NCBI RefSeq assembly: GCF_000247815.1
Contig: NC_021681.1
Coordinates: forward strand, 21,331,495 to 21,395,494
From: Ficedula albicollis
Lineage: Eukaryota; Chordata; Aves; Passeriformes; Muscicapidae
Direction: 5' to 3'
Length of the DNA stretch: 64,000 nucleotides
Below the pieces are notes generated by a model, which saw nothing but the letters and a program-made list of their open reading frames with translations, was not told the DNA's origin and did no database searches. Positions 39,780 to 62,880 of this stretch are shown one piece after another (position 1 is the first letter of the stretch; every line of letters begins with the position of its first letter). Both the position numbers and the translations under genes were made by a program.

Positions 39780-41990
39780 TTTTATACACATATATGAATG
39801 GAAGTTTTCAATGAATTTAAAATGCAGCCATTTAATTCCTCAGTCTTATCAACAGCTAACAACATACCAGCCCTCTTCCTTTCTCTACACTGATTCCCCA
39901 CAGAATATCCAGTCAAATTCAAGGTCCTGCTGTTGCACTTCAAAAGTCTCTAAGGAAATGATTTAAAATACCTCTGGGAGCTCCCTTTTCACCACACTAA
40001 CATCTCACAAGAACAATGTTCCCCAGGAACTCTGAAGCTGCCATCCTCAAAGATGACACTGATGATTATGGGAGGCAGGGACATTTCCACAGAGGACTTC
40101 AGCTTGGGTTTACACCAGAGAAGCTTGTGGTGGCAATAAATATAAAGATAAAGTGAAATTCACTTCTGCAGCTTGGTGTTTTCAAAGATGGAAAAGAAAC
40201 AAGGATACAGGAGGGACATTATTAGAAGAGAGAGGAACATTATTAGCAGAACAAAAACACATAAAAATGTAATTTAAAAGTTCTATAGCCCCAAATATAG
40301 TGTGGGATGTAACACAGGTCAGGATTGCAGTTTCTGTTATTCCTTGGAAAACTGTTTTGCAGTGAAGATACGTGAAGAGCCACAAATACACACAGTAGCA
40401 GACTAAAAATAACAAGTGTTTTTATACGGTAAACTTATGCCTCTGTTAAATAGATATTTTTAGGAAACACTGGCTGATTTTTATTAACATAATCATTAAG
40501 GCACATCCCATTTACACTATATGGGTCACACTTTGGCCCATATTTTTCCCCTTGGTACTGGGACCAGGAAGGCTCTAAAGCTGCTTGTCAGCTTAAAGGT
40601 TGCCCTCTTCACAAATTAAATGGCCAAATAAGCAAAGGTTTATACAGCAGTGATACAACACACACAGGAGCTGCTCGTTGCGAGGGGTTGAAATAAAGCC
40701 ATGAAACCAGGCCATTTCAGAGCTAAGCCTATCAGTCTATCTTTACCTTATCTCCCTGTGTCTGGCTATTGCAGTAATCTTGTACAAAATCATTCAAGGG
40801 TATTTTGTCCCATGTGTGCTGTAACACTGACCTGGAGCAGGCATAGTGCTGAATTAATAGATAAGCAAGAGCTTTAGCTTCCATTTTCATTGATTTTATG
40901 GACTTAAGTTAAAACCATTTACTTATTTGAAGGCTTCTTTCTTCTTAATGTTATTTATTTAAATATATCTCAAGGATACAACCTTCTACATGGTACAGGA
41001 GCAGCATGGCTCATTAACATGCAATATTTCATTAATCAGTAGCATTGATTCTGGTGGCTTGTTATAATGATAATGTGCCCTGAGACTTTTACAATGGATG
41101 TTGCTCAACATGAGACTCTTATTCAAAGAAAATGCCAAAGACTTTTCTTGTGGCCCTTATATTCACATGAACAGCACTACTAAAACCCACAAAAGGAGCA
41201 GACACATGGCTGAGCTATTAACAGGATACAAGATTGTACTCATGTTTGTTCTCAGTAAAGTGAAAAATCATCTTCACTGCTTTATACTGAAAATGCAGAA
41301 AGACACAAATAAGTTGTTTCTTTCAAAAAAAAAATTGTTACCTACTTCAAATCAATATCCACCAAAGGCTTCTCCCTAAAATTAGCTATTTTGCCTCTGA
41401 GTGCTTTGGGATACAATCACACAAAGCCATGCTCCAGGCAAAGCTGCAAAGTGTTCCAGGAATTAGGATTGCAGCGCGTAATTCAAAGGTTCTGTTTCTT
41501 GGGAATGTTGCTATACCAAAAGCATGTGGAAACTTCACAATGGTGAAGTTATATCTACTTGCCTTCTGCCACTTCCTCCCTGCAGCTCCACTGCAGAGCT
41601 GCACGTTGGGATTAGCAGGGTCAGAGCTTTGCAGCCTCCCCCTGCCTTGTGCAGTGGATCCACTCTAATATCTGACACGGCCAAAATTGTGCAGGATCCA
41701 CCCAGGAAAATACCCACCAGGACCACAGGTACAGCCAGAATTGTTACCTGATGCTGCAAACCCCTTCACTAAAGCCAGGCAGAATGACAAATCGATGGAG
41801 ACACTCATCCCTTTATTCATATAGGATAAATATATAAGCTTATTACTGGCCTATTCTATCCTATTTCTATAAAGCCATGTGGAAATGTTTCATATCATGA
41901 ACATACTCAGATTACTTTCAGCTGTAGGAAAAAGGAGCCAAACTTGTTAAAAAGTAGCACTGTGTGTGTACATGTGAGCGTCTATGTGTC

Positions 41991-42022
<32 letters not shown>

Positions 42023-42024
42023 AT
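41991..42024. repeat. AT / GTAT microsatellite
   Basis: An (AT)10 run (41991-42010) followed by GTATGTATGTATAT. A few GT dinucleotides also lie just upstream at about 41961. Confidence 0.9.
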
Positions 42025-44361
42025 CTGTGCACAAGGCACTTGTTCCCAGTGTCTGTGCCAGCCACTTGTGTTACCTCTGCCACCTGACTGACAGAACATC
42101 TCACCCGAGGCTGTGCCTCAGCCAAAGCCTGCACAGTGACATGTGTGATGTGCTCCTGCCAGAAATTCAGCTCTGCCTATAAAACCATCAGGTAATGTGA
42201 TCATGACATACCATCTGGAAACACCAGGCTATTTTGTCTTTTTGTAAGAGGCATTCATTCAGCTTCCAAAAGGTCAGATTTGAACCATCTGTGATGTAAC
42301 TGGTTGGAGTATTTGTGATAAAAAAGTTAAACCTCAGCTCAGACAGTTCAAGACCGGAAAATAATTAGGGAAGGAAATAAATTGTTCTAAATGATCCCTC
42401 TTTTTTTTCTTTTTTGATATTAAATGCCTGGCATGGATTAATTTGGCAATATTATTTGAGCTAACTTATTGCTATTTTACTTTAAAATATCATGATGATT
42501 CTTTTAAGTTTTTCCCTCCGGCTTTGATTAAGGATGAATAATTTCACATTAAATTTAGTTGCACTTTGGATCTTTTTTTTTCCCTCCAGACTGTGCTATG
42601 CAGCACTAGAACCAAACCTGAGATGAGTCAGGATCCAAAAACTGTTGGAACTGTTATCACCATCAGCAAGGTTGATGTGAGCTGTTGTATAATTCCTGGA
42701 ACCACAGATGATATCTACATATGGGGGAATTGGAACTTCATCAATATTTCAGACAGATATCTACTCTTTTGGATACTCACCTAAGACAAACAATTTATCA
42801 CTCTAACAATCAGATACCAGAAAATCATGATTTATTAAGATGGAAGTATCTTCTAACAGGCCTAGCAGGCTTGTTGGAAAAAGAAGGTAGGAGCTAAATA
42901 TAACAAAAAAAAAAAAAAAGCAATTTGGTACAACTGTTTAATATCACAGAATTGAACCATAAGTTTTTCTGTCCAGCTTTAACTTAGCATGGAGTTAGAT
43001 GTTACTTTGGCCAGAGGAAAAAAGGACACTTGCATAAAACCCTAGCTTCTTTTTCCTACTACATAAGCAGAAGGCAAAAATCGTGGGCTACCATTGCCAA
43101 AGTAACCTTGTAATTTAGTAACTATTTATCGATTCATGAACTTTCAAGGTAAAGGAGGAAAGAGTACAGAAATAAAGCAATGAACTAAAAGCAGAAGCTT
43201 GCATTTCCTAAAATATTCTCCCAGTCGTGCATTTCACTTTTTTCTTTTTTTTTTCCTTAAGACTATACCAGGAGAAGTTATGGTAAATTGATAGCAGTCA
43301 CAAATCCTAAATACAGAGTCAAGCTTTGAAAAGCCATGCAGAAGTAAATGAGCCCTCATTTCATTTTACCACATCACTAAAATTTCTCAATGGCCTTTTC
43401 CCTGCATACTTCATATGCTCTCTGCTTCTTTCTTTTCTTCTTATAAAGGCAATGCTTCCACTGCTATAGGAAAAAAATAAACAAACCTTGAATGCTATTT
43501 ATTTACTGCAGTGAGCAAAAAGCTGATTCAATTTAATAAGGTTATAATTGTAATAATTGAATGCTAGTGAGGCAATTTTCTTATATATTATGTTTGTGCT
43601 GACAGGAGTTCAATGAACTAAAGTGCTGTATATACATAGTCTACAGCCATTTGAAAATAACCAGTACAGGAACTGATGCTTCCAGTGTTTTCCATCTAAA
43701 TCTAAGCCAAAGAACTGCATGCCAGGTTGTATTTGAATCTGAGGCAAAATGTCCCCCTCACTGTTTGAATTAATATGAGAACAAAATGCCATTTTGGTCA
43801 TAAATAGCTCACACCACAGCAAAGCCACAGAGTCTGCTCCTGCTTTTAACCCTTTTGAGCTTTGATCTTGTAATTTTTTATTTTTTTTTTTGTGTTCTCC
43901 CTTAAATCTGTTGGTGTTTGCCCACCACAGGATGAAAAAAGCAGCTGGGCTGGATTGCTTTGATATTCTATAAAAATATATTCCATATATACAATTCTGT
44001 TCCATAGGCAGCACATTATGAAATGCAGTTAATATGGTAGGAAATAATCCAATATTCTCCAACTGAATTCTGAGTAGCACATCCTAATTAATGATTATTA
44101 TTGTGGCTCTTGCACTGTCGCTGTTAAGTTTACCCACACTATTTATCAATTGTTTTAACCACATCCCAGACTCACTTAAAAAACCCAAACAGCAGGAAAA
44201 CACATTGGATTTACCTGTTTACCTATTCTTACATTTATCATATACAAAAGTTTGTTTGAAAACCTGTAATAGAACACAGAATACATAGAATAACTGCCTT
44301 TTTACCTTAAATAGGTCAATTTTTCAGTAGTTAAATAAAATTGGTGAGAACAAATGTTTTT

Positions 44362-44499
44362 CAACCCATTATTTGAAAAGCTCTTTTCACTGCTGCGTAC
44401 TCATCCCTGGTTGTGGCAGTGCATATAATCCAACCCATTATTTGAAAAGCTTTTTTCACTGCTGCATACTCATCCCTGGTTGTGGCAGTGCATATAATT
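44362..44499. repeat. Two-copy tandem duplication, 69-bp unit
   Basis: Copies 44362-44430 and 44431-44499 start CAACCCATTATTTGAAAAGC and end GCAGTGCATATAAT. About three substitutions differ (CTCTTTT/CTTTTTT, GCGTAC/GCATAC, final base). Confidence 0.95.
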
Positions 44500-45028
44500 C
44501 CAACCTTTTAGACCTCATAAAAACACAATACATAAAAACTACAAAATATATAGAAACATGGCACTCTGCTGTTACCTATACTTTCATACACAGGAAGATG
44601 TCAGTCTAAATTTCCTTTTACCTAGGGAAAAAAACAAAATCTAATTTCTGTGGTTTTGCATTCTAATTCAGTAATGCTAATCTAGTTCTCTGAATGCCAA
44701 CCAATGCTCCCAACCCGTGTCCTTCACTGCACAGTTACTGGAGTCCACCACCAGATTTACTACTAAGGTACAAAATTAAAAGGATATTGTGTATTTCTGA
44801 TTTTACGAGTCATTTAAAAATGGTAAAATGAGATGAGGTACTCAATGAAAAATATCTGTGTGACTTCAGGTACCTCCACCCTGTATAGGCCACACAGCAA
44901 AACTAAAGTATCTACTTTAATATATTACTGGTACCAAATTTCATTTGTGACAGCAGTGAAAGCAAGGGCAGAAACTTGGAGATGATCTAGTGACCATCAT
45001 AAGATTCAAAAACCTCAAACCCTGGATG

Positions 45029-45263
45029 TCTCTTTAGATACACAATAGATCAAAATTATGTTTTCAAAACAAAGTAAAGAGCCCCTCTAAAAGCAAAGCC
45101 CAATTCTGCTTTGTCAGATAAGCAGCAGAAGAATATTGACCAGATATCTCTTTAGATACACAATAGATCAAAATTATGTTTTCAAAACAAAGTAAAGAGC
45201 CCCTCTAAAAGCAAAGCCCAATTCTGCTTTGTCAGATAAGCAGCAGAAGAATATTGACCAGAT
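45029..45263. repeat. Two-copy tandem duplication, 118-bp unit, no differences seen
   Basis: TCTCTTTAGATACACAATAG begins both 45029-45146 and 45147-45263, and the copies appear identical to GACCAGAT. This is either a very recent duplication or an assembly duplication. Confidence 0.95.
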
Positions 45264-46077
45264 GTGAGGGATGTTATTCATATCACAAAATACTTTTTTA
45301 GAAGGAAAGATTTTTAGGTTGGTAGAGTAATCCCCATGAACAGCACAGCCTGTAACACAAAATACAAGCTTTCAGCAATTGTTTAGTGGATGCAAGTGAG
45401 AAGTGTCCCAAAACCTGCATCATTTTTTACCACTATTATTACTGGGACTCTGGCAAAGCTCATGACTTTAAACAATCCCAACCCAGCAATCTCAGGGAGC
45501 ATCTGAACCTCTCAGCTACACAAACTCTCCTGAACTCCAAATGCCACAGAGGCAATTTCAGAGCACCTGGTTGGGTATTCCTGAATAGACACAGCTCAGT
45601 TGAAGGCTGGTGGGTCCCCAAGAAAATGGCAAACAGCAAAAGAGAACAAATTCATCCGCTGCAGTTGGAATTTGGGGAGTTCATTAAACTGCAGGACAAA
45701 GCTGTGATGTCCCTCCAAACCACACATAAATTCTGACCTGTCAGTGCTTTACAACCAGACAAGAAAAGCAGGATTCAGAGCTGAGCTTTGTCTCTCCAGT
45801 GTTAGCTTAGTGGATTATCAAAGCATTACAGCCTGTCCAGCCAACACACAGCACATCTCCAAGCAGGAGCTTTTCCTGGAGAACACAAATGCAGCCCAGC
45901 AGCCTCCACTCATCTCGCTGCAGCCTTGTTTAACAAGTCTCTCAGCCCACCCAGCAACCAGCTGTAAAAAGGAATCAAAAAAGTCTCTGAGATATCTGGT
46001 AAATATTTATGTAAGCTTAATTTGCTTTAGAGAAAGTATCATGTGATTAACCCTGAGAGTTCTGAAAAGCACAGCAC

Positions 46078-46240
46078 TGGAAAAATTTCTTCACCAAAAG
46101 ATTTGTCAAGCATTGGGAAACGGAAGCTGTGAAGTCACTGTCCCTGCAGGTATTTAGAGTAGATGTAGCATTTGGGGATGTGGATTAGTGGTGGCCTTGG
46201 CAGTGCTGAGTGCTCAGTGCTAATTATTTGATGACTCTAC
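46078..46240 (+). mobile_element. CR1 LINE 3' fragment with ORF2 tail and stop
   Basis: From 46087 the plus strand encodes FFTKRFVKHWETEAVKSLSL then QVFRVDVAFGDVD and a TAG stop at 46186-46188. This aligns with the CR1 ORF2 C-terminus (FFTKRVVKHW ... SLEVFK.RLDVAL..MV). The 3' untranslated part follows (GTGGTGGCCTTGGCAGTGCT) and fades at about 46240. It is 5'-truncated and opposite to NLGN1. Confidence 0.85.
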
Positions 46241-56766
<10,526 letters not shown>

Positions 56767-59700
56767 AAAAAAAAAAAAAATTGCTCCCAGCTTTAGTTGA
56801 CAACAAAAATCTCTCTGTGAGACATTTAATGTTGAAGCACAAAATGTTCTAATAAAAAAATAGCATTACACAGAATTAAAGTGGCACATTTAAATGTGCT
56901 AAATGTGCACATTACTATGCTAGTCTGACAAGTCTGAAAGTTATTGTGAGATATTCATTGCTCACTAGAGGTGCTGCTAGTATGGGTCTTTGAACATCTG
57001 TTCTTGGCCCTATACAATTTCATAGTGCTTTTACCAGTAATTCAAGAAAAAACATAAGGTCATATAGCCTAATATACTACGTTTTGTAGAGCCATGAATA
57101 CAAAAAGCCTTCACACAGGGGAATCCTGATTGGAGTCTTCTGTGCTGGAAAGCTCTGAAAAGGCCATCAAAAGGGATAATCAATTCAACATTTTCTGTGA
57201 GAGCTCACATAGATCCTGGTTGTATAAACAAACATCAAGAAGGCGTAGCTAAATGGTATTATGTTTGCATGAAATTTTAATGATCCTATTCTTCAAGCAC
57301 TCTCCAGTTCTTGAATAGGTACTTTAAAAGAGTTTTAAAAAAATATGGAGAGGGTGCAGAAAATGAACTATAAAATATCCAACTCCTGGTTAGGTGCCTT
57401 CCCCGAATGAAGAATTCCTTTCTAGAAATTGCCAAACCATCTTTTCTGAAGAAAAAAAAATAATATTCTTAACTCTGAGACACTTCCAAAGAGCAAATAT
57501 TTTGCCTTCGAAATACACCTCATTGCACCAGATGGTGTGTATACATATATTTTTAAATGTTCCTGTGGATGACTACTCCCACATACTCCTTACAATAGCA
57601 CCTTCATCACTGTTCAAATCATCCAGACACCCTCAAAGGCACACAATTGCAAACTGAGTCATGCAAAAGACTAGCAAAGTGGAGTAATCAGGAACAAAGA
57701 ATGCCATTCAGCTGCACAAAACTCTTGTGCCTGCTAACATCCCCCAGAGCAGTGCTACTATTTAGTACTTAATGCTTTTACCAAGATCTGGAAATCATAC
57801 AGAAACCTAGCAGACCAAATATAGGGAGGTTTTTAAGTTGCACATATTTATCCAGCAGGCTGGAAGGACTTCTTATAGTTAGTTAATGTTTTATTAACTT
57901 AATGCACCCGGTTCTTTAAGGAATAAAGCTCAGGATTCTCACTCCTGTGCTCTGGGCCACTCACAGCTTCCTTGTGGCTCTGGTATCTTCTGTAGATGGT
58001 GGTTTATTTATCACCTGGGCAGGTGTAACACCCATGGCTTCAGTGCCTAGTTTACAACACACAGTAAAGACACAAGCCCTATGACCAGATTTTCTTTCAG
58101 CTGGTCTCAAGAAGCTCAATTATTCTGCATGAAGCTCTACCTATTTCTCAGCAGGGAAACCTTGACCCATCTCCTTCACTCAGCACCTCTACCATGTTTA
58201 ATCTTTTTCTTCTAATCTGTCTCTGCATTTCCCCCTCAAGTTTCTAAAAATGCAATATTTTGCTGGTACAGTTTGTCCATCATGCCAACTCTACCCTAAT
58301 TCTTTTTTCTTTCCCTTTTGTAAGCCTTAGTGTAAAAGCTACCTTAGAATGAACATGTCTTGCTGTAAATTAAACTTCAAAATTAAAACCCAGACAGGAG
58401 CTCCCACAGAGACCTAAAATACTGACCTAAACTAGAGTCAATCCTTTCATAGCCAGCCAAATTGTCAGCACAAAGTAATCATTCAATTCCTTACAAAAGT
58501 GTTGTCACATCACACCTGACAAACTCACCCTACAAAACCAGAAGAAATTTCCTCTGAGCCTGAAATGCCAGGCTGCCAGTTCTTAGCAATATTATTCAGG
58601 CCACATAGGAAATGGCCATCAAAGAAAGACATTCATTGCTTTCAGTGCTGCTTACCGGTGCTTTGCTATTTAAGCAGATTATTCATCTCACAGCATAATG
58701 CCTCCAGCCTGCCTCAAATACAGATAAATGCATCAAATCCACACAGAGAACTGAGCACATAAGCTCGAGCACACACCACTCCATACACTTCTGCCACGTC
58801 CACTGAAAGTGGATCAAAAATGACAGTAAAGAAGAGAAGTCCAGTATGTTTTGTTCCCTGAATACTCTGCTGCACACAGTGGAGAAAAGATCATCAGGTA
58901 CCTGGTAGTAGCTTTTCAGATTCTCAGGGAGGATTTCTACTGCATTGAGTGCTGCCATAAGGTTAATTTACTAAGGATCAACTGAAAAATAGGAATGATT
59001 AACAGAAATCTACCATGTCTATGTTCTTACCCATCATGTTTGATTTACAGAAATACATTTCCACAAACCAGAACTGAATAATGAATGAACAGTATCAGGA
59101 AAAAAATGATTTCTGATATTACTACACATTTTTCTCTTCAGTAACTTCTTGAATTGAAGGCCCAGACAGAACTCTGCTTTCATCTCTCTATGTCTAGTTT
59201 ATGCTGCAACAGTAGTGCTGGTTCAAGACTCTTAAGGTTTTTAATTTAACTAGCAAAGGATGTAGTAAAGCACCACATCACAGAATGCAGAACAAGCAAA
59301 AGAGCTTTGAAATTGTTATTCCTTTAAGGCAGCTGCTGAGTAATAATGCTGGTTAAATTATGCAAGGAACACTGCATTCTCCCACAGACACACATTTAAT
59401 ATCTCCTGAGGTTTAGTGTGTTACATAGTCGAATGAAAAATGTGAAGATTCTCTTATAAGATTTCTTTGTACAAGTGCTCCTAGAGATAGCAACAGTTCC
59501 ATAGAGAAGAATTTAGTAACAGACTTTTTTTTTTTTCATATCTATAGCATAAGTATTAAAAGGGAAATTAAATTCATGAAAGTTCTTTTAAAGAAAACCA
59601 GAAAATTACAGTGCCTTGGACTGTATATACCTTTCAAAGTCCCAGCTCTCAGCCCCAAAAGGAGAGTCCCTGCTTGTGCAGCACTTTCCAGATGAGGTGC

Positions 59701-60840
59701 TGCATGTCTTCATTCTGCACTGACGCAATTTTTTGCTTTTTCATCCGTGGCATTCCTACCATGACGCAAAGAAGTTTTGCTGAAGCCTTTCAAAGAGATG
59801 TTCAGGATACAAAACTCCCTCTCATCCAAACAGAAATGCTGAAATGCAATGGCAGCTTGAAGCAGAATTTGTATTTAGTTGTTTATTTTTCCCCAGTCAC
59901 AGAATATATTTTGGCTTGGTGTGTCTTCTTCTGTCTCCCCAACGTAAGCAGCACATCTTGATCTTAGCAGGAGATTATTCACTGAGCAGTGATGCAGACA
60001 AGAGTCTGAAAACTGCAAATCTGAGCTGAGGGACTACAAAACTTTACTGTGAGTGCAGATAAGCACTTTGTCTCTGCATGTGAAACCCTAATCTCTTCAG
60101 AGGACCCTGCACAAACCTCAGCAATATTCCACAGTGATCCAAGTGACTTTCAGAGATACTTAGTTGTGGATATTTGTCTTTAAAAGAAGCATTTCCTAAG
60201 CACCCTCCCTGTTCACAGAGACGTACCATGTAAAACACCATCCTGATGGAAGGGTACTCAAGTGTTGCTGAATTTAATGGCAAGACAGAGAAAAGTGAAT
60301 ATTCTGATTTGAGCAGTAACAGAACAGGAAAGCTCACAACAGCTTTTGGAGAAGAAGAGAACAGCCAAATGTAAGTAAAGAAGGAAAATGAAGGTTTCCA
60401 GGGATCATGCTGGGGTGAATCACACTGATAATTTATTTGAAAAGAAAGGGGGTGGTGGAGGGAACAGCAAAGGAAATCACAGTTCTGCAGAAGAAAATGG
60501 CAAACTTCCACTGAGTTTAACAGGCAAGCATTCAACCCAAGCGAGCTGAACAAACCCTTTAAACTGAATTTACATCTCTGTTGCAGCAGTTAGGGGAAAA
60601 AAAAGACCTTATATAATTCTATTTTGCTCATATTTATTGAACATTAACAGCACGATTCATGGCAGAGATGAAAAGTCATTAATGAGAGTTAGAAAACTCC
60701 CACACAGACCAGGACTCAGGTAATCATCATTAGCAGCAAATATTGAGGAAAAAGACAAAGTATAAAGCTAGGAGTAGAGCAGGACTGATGAAAGCTGTGA
60801 AATGTTAGTTGGGTGATATTGATGAAGCCAAAGACACTCT

Positions 60841-60971
60841 ACAAGTGATGAAAAGATGAGCAGGAAGAGTGACTTTGTAAGAAAAACAGACGCTAGCACA
60901 ATATATTACAAGTGATGAAAATTGAGCAGGAAGAGTGGCTTTGTAAGAAAAACAGACGCTAGCACAATATA
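60841..60971. repeat. Two-copy tandem duplication, 67-bp unit
   Basis: ACAAGTGATGAAAA begins both 60841-60907 and 60908-60971, and both end GACGCTAGCACAATATA. Differences are a short deletion (AAAAGATGAGC/AAAATTGAGC) and one substitution (GTGACT/GTGGCT). Confidence 0.94.
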
Positions 60972-62779
60972 AATGAGTATCTGATACAGTATTCCTTGAA
61001 ATCAATAGATGTTTGAATATCCTCTTCATCCAATACAAAGAGCAGCAAGACAAAACAATTCTGAAAAAAAGTGAAATTAAAGAGTAAATCTGTTTTCATT
61101 AAAGATGCAACCAGAGATGGTGAAGTTTGCATTTCCCAAGACTGAATGTCTCCAGGAGGAAGAACACAAAGCAAGCCAAGTGTCTCGACCTGTATAACAA
61201 TCTGAAATGTATTGACAAGTAATTGTCCCCCATTAAAGCCCAGTCATTCATTACTAAATACTACAAATTAAATCACTGTGTATGCCAAGGTTGTCATTAA
61301 CCTAAATAATGTCCATGCCATGTGCACATTAAAGATTAAAGTTGTATGCAGAAAGAGACAGGGGCAAAGGTTTAAGATGAGACTATTTTGATTGAACAGG
61401 ACAGTTTAAACTAAGAAATAGTCAAAAGATGGGAAAATTTTAGCTCCTTACATATAATGCAGTCAGTTCTTTTGCTTTCTTTCCAGTATCTCAAAACAAG
61501 CAAGGCATACAGCTCATACAGGTAGAAAATATGTTGTTGTATATAAAGGAAATTAAAACATTCACTCAATTTTAATTAGCCCAATTATTTTTGTAAAAAA
61601 TCTGGCTCAGCCAAGTGCGCATGAAGAAAAGGGTTTTATATTAATGTACATCTGCCATAAATAGTTCAAGTCTAAATTGCAGAATATATTTGCATCTTTT
61701 TCAGGACTGCTGCTAAAAGGGAAGAAAAAGGGAATTATTGATGCATTCAAACAGTGTGCATCTTGCTTTGTAATGTAATCTGTTTTTCTTTCCCTTAACA
61801 CCTACACAGCTTCTGTTGCTAGCTACTGCAGTTTAAAGAATAAATACAGACCCAGGGTATCAACTTCCAAAGAAAAACTTGTGAGAAGCTGTGTGCAGAT
61901 TTCCATTTTTGTATTTCAGAATATGAAAGTCAAGTTCAAGTCATTGCTTCTCGAGACACTTTAGCCAATTAAAAAGATTTTTGCTGTTCTTGCTAGAGTT
62001 CATATCTAAAAGTCCAGTGGAGTTACTATATGTGTTAAGGTAAACCCTATCCTGCAGACTTTAAGAAAGGACTCAGGAGCTATTAAAATATGTGCAGAGT
62101 AGAAAGTAATACATTCTTCTGGAAATGAAAATTCCTGTTGCACTGTCTGTATCCATGATGATCCTACATAAATGGAAACCAAGAACCAGAGAGAATGGTG
62201 GCATGCAAACTAAAGAGCTTTTATATTCCTGGGAATTGCCATGGAGGAAACCTGGAAAAAGAACTGACCCATTCTTGAGTTCACTCTAAACCTGATCAGA
62301 AAACACTTCTGAGATGTAAAGGGGGACCACGGTCAGCAACAAGACGGAGTCACAGCTGAGATTTCTTGTTCCAAATGGCAGCACACAGCTGAGCACGTGC
62401 AGGATGGCCAATCACTGCCCCAGCACAGCAGGAAATGTTAATCCATACCTTGAAAGCTCTTAAACAGAATTGGCCTTGGGGGACACAGGTCAGGAAGGGC
62501 TGTGGAGGGGAAGGAGGACAAAACCTCACTGAAGGAAAGGAAGAGGAAAGAAATGGCCAGGAGGTCAACTGCAGCTGAGTATTTGCTAAATGAAGAAGCA
62601 ATGCTCCGTTGTTCCAAGAGAATTAGAGGGCTGAGTCGCCCAAATTCAGCTCCTACAACTGTGGGCTCTCTTATAAATGGGATGCATTTCTGCCAAGTAA
62701 ATGGAGCATAGTGAGTTCTTATGGACCTCCTCATTTAACTTTGCTTTGCAACAACTTTGAGCACTGTGCTTATGAATTA

Positions 62780-62880
62780 GGCACCACTCTTTCCCCAAGT
62801 GGGAAAAGTGATTTTTAAATGAAGTGACTTGCTTGAGGTGGCTCACACAGACGAGTCACACACTGAGATAACAGCCCAGG
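62780..62880 (+). mobile_element. Ancient MIR/L2-like element core (tentative)
   Basis: AAATGAAGTGACTTGCTTGA followed by GGTGGCTCACACAGACGAGT resembles the AAGTGACTTGCCCAAGGTCACACAG core of MIR/L2 elements. It is short and diverged. Confidence 0.35.

Larger units (their letters stand above)
36009..45028. other. NLGN1: NLGN1 intron, middle part after the 752-bp G run
   Basis: Contains the short CR1 trace at 36707, microsatellites at 39763 and 41991, and the 69-bp duplication at 44362. A 156-codon minus-strand frame at 43610-44080 has no family resemblance that I can recognise and no splice or start context. Otherwise nothing stands out. Confidence 0.75.

Noticed and set aside
43610..44080. 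156-codon minus-strand frame on the NLGN1 strand
   Set aside because: Not neuroligin and not a recognisable domain; length is within chance for 64 kb.
60044..60553. 169-codon minus-strand frame, rich in Ser/Leu/Phe/Cys
   Set aside because: No recognisable domain, no start or splice context; it looks like a chance frame in A+T-rich DNA.
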